This document shows, in pieces, positions 6,066 through 8,658 of a DNA stretch of 8,658 nucleotides. The first letter of the stretch is position 1. Each line of letters begins with the position of its first letter. Below the pieces are notes generated by a model. That model saw only the letters and a list, made by a program, of their open reading frames with translations, did not search any database and was not told the origin of the DNA. This stretch comes from Pseudomonadota bacterium (lineage in GTDB: Bacteria; Pseudomonadota; Alphaproteobacteria; Acetobacterales; Acetobacteraceae), in contig JAKBCB010000143.1 in NCBI GenBank assembly GCA_021808185.1, positions 1-8,658 on the forward strand, given 5' to 3'. A program made the position numbers and the translations under genes.

Positions 6066-7430
6066 TCAGGAGTGGACGATGGTGGTCGGCTTGGCGCCGT
6101 TGAACTGCACCGTCGTGCCGTCGGACAGGGTGAAGGAGCTGCCGCCGGCCAGAGCGGTGGTCGCCGCCTGCGCCTGTGCCGCCGTGTAGCCGGAGCTGAG
6201 GTCGAGCACGTCGGTGGACTGCCAGTTGTCGATGGTGATGGTGTGCGCCCCCTCGGACGCCAGGCCGAACAGCGAGCCGAACATCACCACCACGTCGTGG
6301 CCGGCGCTGGAGCCCGTGAGCGTGGTGTTGCCGGTGAAGGCCTGCGTCGAGCTCAGATTGACGTTCCACATGACGACGGTATTGCCGCCGGCCGAGTTCG
6401 TCATGTTGATGGAGTCGTTGTTGCCGTAGGCCACCACCACCGCGCCGGTAGAGGCGCCGGACTGCGACCCGAGCGTCAGGTTCTCGTTGTTCGCGCTCCA
6501 GACATTCGAGGCGACCGAGCCGGACGCCAGCATGACGGTGTCCGCCGCCATGGCCGAGGACGTGCCCCCCGCGGCGTCGAAGAAGTCCTTGGAGTTGGAC
6601 GCGAAGTTCCAGTCGCCGCCGCCGGAGCCGCTGTAGACCGTCTCGTTGGAGGCGCCATACAGCGTGGTCATCCCGCTGCCGCCGACGAACAGGTCGCTGC
6701 CCGTGCCGCCGTGATACACGGCCGAGCCGGCGAACACCGTGTCCGCCCCGGCGCCGCCATAGACCGAGTCGGTCCCGCCGCCGATCCCGAGGAACTGCAG
6801 GTTGGTGTTCGCGCCGCTCGCGCTGACCACGTCGCCGCCCGCGCCGAACCCGAGGAAGGTCAGGTTGCCGCCGGACGCCATCGCGGTCGAGGTGCCGGAT
6901 GTGCTGGCACTGCTGTTGATCGTGGAGGAACCGCCGTCCTGCGCGTACATCTGGCCGGCGCCGATCGCGTCAATCCAGTTGTTGCCGGCGTCGAGGTTGA
7001 TCTTCTGGCCGTTACCCGAGGCGCTGACGGTATTGTTGCCACCGGCGAAGCTCATCAGCGCCCCGCCAAGGCTATCCGAAACATTGCCGGGTCCAGTGCC
7101 GGTGTTGCCCGAGATCACCGTGCCGGCGCCGCCGGCATAGTTGATGATCCCCACCACCGCCGTGCTGGAGTCGGCGCCGGTCAGCGTGCCGGACCCCTGG
7201 TAGGTGACGACCGGATAGCCGCCGCCGACCGAGAACGACCCGCTGGCCGTGGAGGCGATGTTGAGCTGTAGACCAGGCCCCGTCGCATTGCCCACCGAGC
7301 CGCCCGAAGACGGAGTCGCGCCCACGCCAGCCAGTGTCGCCGACAGCGCGGAGAGCGACTGCAGGATCTGATTGGTCAGCGCGCCATTCGTTGAGACCGA
7401 AACGCTGCCAACCGCGACCGTCGTTGCCAT
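6066..7430 (-). CDS. Secreted RTX-like (hemolysin-type, calcium-binding) beta-roll protein, Gly/Ser/Ala-rich
   Basis: The protein has 454 residues and is dominated by Gly, Ser, Ala, Thr and Asn. It has no arginine, no cysteine and only three lysines (143, 281, 447) against about 22 acidic residues. Loose RTX nonapeptide-like turns occur at 216-251 (GGGTDSVYGGAGADTVFAG, then HGGTGSDLFVGG), where Asp side chains of GGxGxD units would bind Ca2+. Degenerate G-N-N and G-G-D turns continue on both sides. The C-terminus (TITIDNWQSTDVLDLS at 397-412, then FTLSDGTTVQFNG at 433-445) resembles the end of type I-secreted RTX proteins. There is no Sec signal peptide, so export by a type I ABC exporter is likely, though none is encoded here. 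It is probably an extracellular or surface matrix-type protein. No enzyme domain was recognised and the N-terminal 60 residues are unassigned. The ATG at 7430 has AAGGG 7 bases upstream and a good promoter behind it. Confidence 0.8.
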   Translation of the reverse strand: MATTVAVGSVSVSTNGALTNQILQSLSALSATLAGVGATPSSGGSVGNATGPGLQLNIASTASGSFSVGGGYPVVTYQGSGTLTGADSSTAVVGIINYAGGAGTVISGNTGTGPGNVSDSLGGALMSFAGGNNTVSASGNGQKINLDAGNNWIDAIGAGQMYAQDGGSSTINSSASTSGTSTAMASGGNLTFLGFGAGGDVVSASGANTNLQFLGIGGGTDSVYGGAGADTVFAGSAVYHGGTGSDLFVGGSGMTTLYGASNETVYSGSGGGDWNFASNSKDFFDAAGGTSSAMAADTVMLASGSVASNVWSANNENLTLGSQSGASTGAVVVAYGNNDSINMTNSAGGNTVVMWNVNLSSTQAFTGNTTLTGSSAGHDVVVMFGSLFGLASEGAHTITIDNWQSTDVLDLSSGYTAAQAQAATTALAGGSSFTLSDGTTVQFNGAKPTTIVHS

Positions 7431-7465
7431 CTCGCGACCCTTACCCAGTGAAGTTTTGTAGGGCG

Positions 7466-7494
7466 GTTCTAGCCCGAAAGGCGATCCGAGTCAA
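7466..7494 (-). promoter_or_regulatory. Sigma-70-type promoter of the RTX-like gene
   Basis: The minus strand reads TTGACT (7489-7494), a 17-base spacer, then TAGAAC (7466-7471). The -35 box matches consensus at 5 of 6 positions and the -10 box at 4 of 6, with ideal spacing. Transcription would start near 7459, giving a leader of roughly 30 bases before the ATG at 7430. The fit in sequence, spacing and position is better than for any other promoter in the window. Confidence 0.6.
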
Positions 7495-7761
7495 AGCCAA
7501 TTTCGCTACCGAGACTCTAATTTGTGCGGTCGCGAACGACCCGAGCTAAAAATGAATTATCTCATGAAAACAGCACATTGACCAGCGTGGCGCGAGCGTC
7601 GCGGGGGCCTTCCGCGGCGTTTCGCAACCGTTCACACCTTGGTCAGTTGCGCGCGCCGGTTGCAGCCGGGTCGCTTTCCTCCGGCCCCGAATCGAATGGC
7701 CGAGCACCCTTCGCGCGGCGCGGCACGCCCGGCGATCACGGACCATCGATCGTGATGGGAC
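7495..7761. other. Intergenic stretch with no convincing gene
   Basis: Between the RTX-like promoter and the tRNA there is no reading frame with family resemblance. The part near 7500-7580 is clearly richer in A and T than the rest of the window. It contains a small stem (GGTCG at 7528-7532, CGACC at 7537-7541) whose minus-strand loop is TTCG. The part near 7590-7760 is GC-rich with only short imperfect stems, for example CGCGG at 7600-7604 with CCGCG at 7612-7616, and ATCACG at 7735-7740 with CGTGAT at 7751-7756. The last of these lies just past the tRNA 3' end and might help to end the tRNA transcript. No T-run follows any of these stems. Confidence 0.5.
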
Positions 7762-7838
7762 TGGCGCACCCGAGAGGATTCGAACCCCTAACCCCCAGAT
7801 CCGTAGTCTGGTGCTCTATCCAATTGAGCTACGGGTGC
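7762..7838 (-). tRNA. tRNA-Arg (anticodon ACG)
   Basis: The 77-base minus-strand sequence folds into a complete cloverleaf. The acceptor stem is GCACCCG/CGGGTGC with discriminator G and an encoded CCA (7762-7764). The D-stem is GCTC/GAGC, and the anticodon stem CCAGA/TCTGG encloses loop CTACGGA. The T-arm is AGGGG-TTCGAAT-CCTCT, with one G-T pair. The anticodon ACG (7802-7804) is normally edited to ICG by TadA and then reads CGU, CGC and CGA, so this is the main arginine tRNA for CGN codons. No integrated element or partial duplicate of its 3' end is visible on either side. Confidence 0.97.
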
Positions 7839-7850
7839 CGCCGGCGCGGG

Positions 7851-7879
7851 CGTGTAGCGGAACCGCCCGACCGGCGCAA
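7851..7879 (-). promoter_or_regulatory. Candidate promoter of tRNA-Arg
   Basis: The minus strand reads TTGCGC (7874-7879), a 17-base spacer, then TACACG (7851-7856). The -10 match is weak (3 of 6) but spacing and position are good. Initiation near 7844 would leave only a few leader bases before the mature tRNA 5' end at 7838. The alternative is read-through from the kinase gene, which ends 21 bases upstream of the -35 box. Confidence 0.35.
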
Positions 7880-7899
7880 GCGCGGGCCCGGCGGTGGCG

Positions 7900-8658
7900 T
7901 CACGCGCCGGCCGCGCCCTGATGCTCCCGCGCGTCCAGCAGCCCGCGTACTTTGTGGGCCAGTTCCACGGCGGTGAACGGCTTGCCGATCAGTTCCACGC
8001 CGGGATCGAGCCGCCCGTGATGCACGATGCCATCGCGGGCATAGCCGGTGGTGAACAGCACGCGCAGCCCGCGCTGCATTTGCCGCGCCGCCTCGGCCAG
8101 TTGCCGGCCGTTCAGGCCGCCGGGCAGGCCGACATCGGTGAACAACAGGCGGATGTCGCCGTGCCGCCGCAATACGGCGAGCGCCGACGGCCCGTCCGCC
8201 GCCTCCCGCACCGCGTATCCGAGGTCGCGCAGCATCGCCACCGTCAGCGCGCGCACGTCGTGCTCGTCCTCCACCACCAGCACGCATTCCAGCGCGCTGC
8301 CGCCGGAGACCGGCGCTGCCTCACTCGCCGGCTCGGCCGGCTCGCCGGCCGCGGTCAGCCGCGGCAGATGGAGCTTCACCGTCGTCCCCCGCCCCGGCGC
8401 GCTGTACAGCGTCACGTGGCCGCCCGACTGCCGGATGAAGCCGTAGACCTGCGACAGGCCGAGGCCGGTGCCCTGCCCGATATCCTTGGTGGTGAAGAAC
8501 GGCTCGAACACCTTGTCCAGCACGTCCTGCGTCATGCCGGTGCCGGTGTCAGTGACGGCGATCAGCACGTACTCGCCGGGACGCACGCTCTCGCTGGTCC
8601 GCGCAAAGGATTCATCCAAATGGACGTTGGCGGTTTCGATGGTCAGCCGGCCGCCTGC
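7900..8658 (-). CDS. Hybrid sensor histidine kinase, C-terminal part: ATPase domain plus receiver domain (5' end outside window)
   Basis: The frame is open to the right edge, so 252 C-terminal residues are seen; an apparent TTG start at 8619 is internal. Residues 1-100 are the C-terminal half of a HATPase_c domain: G1 box DTGTGM (37-42), F box FEPFFTTK (51-58), G2 box GTGLGLS (63-69). The N box and the phosphorylated-His domain lie outside. After an Ala/Glu/Pro-rich linker (about 101-122) comes a receiver domain (124-240). It has the acidic pair Glu130/Asp131, phosphoacceptor Asp175 (FTDVGLPGG), Thr204 and Lys226 (GKPF), all intact. Such proteins autophosphorylate on His and pass phosphate to their own receiver. 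The signal sensed is unknown because the sensory part is missing. This resembles the many PAS-linked hybrid kinases of alphaproteobacteria. No partner regulator is adjacent. Confidence 0.92.
   Translation of the reverse strand, partial: AGGRLTIETANVHLDESFARTSESVRPGEYVLIAVTDTGTGMTQDVLDKVFEPFFTTKDIGQGTGLGLSQVYGFIRQSGGHVTLYSAPGRGTTVKLHLPRLTAAGEPAEPASEAAPVSGGSALECVLVVEDEHDVRALTVAMLRDLGYAVREAADGPSALAVLRRHGDIRLLFTDVGLPGGLNGRQLAEAARQMQRGLRVLFTTGYARDGIVHHGRLDPGVELIGKPFTAVELAHKVRGLLDAREHQGAAGA

Noticed and set aside
6072..7271. Plus-strand frame of 399 codons opposite the RTX-like gene
   Set aside because: It is an Arg/Ala/Gly/Val-rich mirror of a Gly/Ser/Ala-rich gene. The minus-strand frame has a promoter, a ribosome site, RTX-like turns and a terminator.
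7546..7746. Minus-strand frame of 66 codons between the tRNA and the RTX-like gene
   Set aside because: It has no family resemblance and an Arg-rich random composition typical of non-coding GC-rich DNA.
7762..7838. tRNA-Arg as an integration site of a mobile element
   Set aside because: No integrase gene, no repeat of the tRNA 3' end and no phage or element genes were seen on either side within the window.
7524..7976. Plus-strand frame of 150 codons containing a peptide like HPRGFEPLTPRSVVWCSIQL
   Set aside because: That peptide is the antisense translation of the tRNA-Arg gene at 7762-7838, a well-known false protein. The rest has no coding resemblance and overlaps the kinase gene end.
8617..8619. 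TTG as the start of a short kinase/receiver protein
   Set aside because: The frame stays open to the window edge and the upstream residues continue the HATPase domain, so this is an internal leucine codon.

Overview
The window is GC-rich throughout and almost every gene lies on the minus strand. The polyol-transport genes, the H+-pyrophosphatase and the tRNA-Arg sequence all point to an alphaproteobacterium. A member of the Rhodospirillales/Acetobacteraceae is my best guess, but this rests on general resemblance only. No insertion sequence, CRISPR array, phage gene or replication origin was seen.

Layout from left to right. The plus-strand 3' end of a membrane proton-pumping pyrophosphatase gene (2-142) runs into a perfect hairpin and meets a large minus-strand operon head-on. 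Read in its own direction (right to left), the operon encodes a SorC-type sugar-responsive regulator (4917-5918), a periplasmic polyol-binding protein of the SmoE type (3549-4856), two MalF/MalG-type permeases (2565-3485 and 1747-2568), and two different short-chain polyol dehydrogenases (964-1734 and 183-953). The last is clearly of the PolS/SmoS sorbitol dehydrogenase type. A separate minus-strand gene (6066-7430) encodes a glycine/serine/alanine-rich, RTX-like beta-roll protein that contains no arginine and no cysteine. It has a credible promoter upstream and a hairpin downstream. Then come a roughly 270-base stretch with no convincing gene, a tRNA-Arg(ACG) on the minus strand (7762-7838), and the C-terminal part of a hybrid sensor kinase (ATPase domain plus receiver) that runs off the right edge.

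How the operon should work: the regulator senses a sugar or sugar phosphate, the binding protein captures a hexitol or pentitol, the two permeases import it, and the two NAD-dependent dehydrogenases oxidise it to a ketose (sorbitol to fructose for the PolS-type enzyme). No ABC ATPase (SmoK/MalK type) is encoded, although one normally belongs to this transporter. There is also no long-chain mannitol dehydrogenase or sugar kinase. The transporter must therefore use an ATPase encoded elsewhere. A 30-base perfect palindrome between the binding-protein gene and the first permease gene probably sets their expression ratio.

The most interesting points are the missing ATPase, the two-dehydrogenase arrangement, the intercistronic palindrome and the arginine-free RTX-like protein. 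I do not see a clearly new multi-gene system here.
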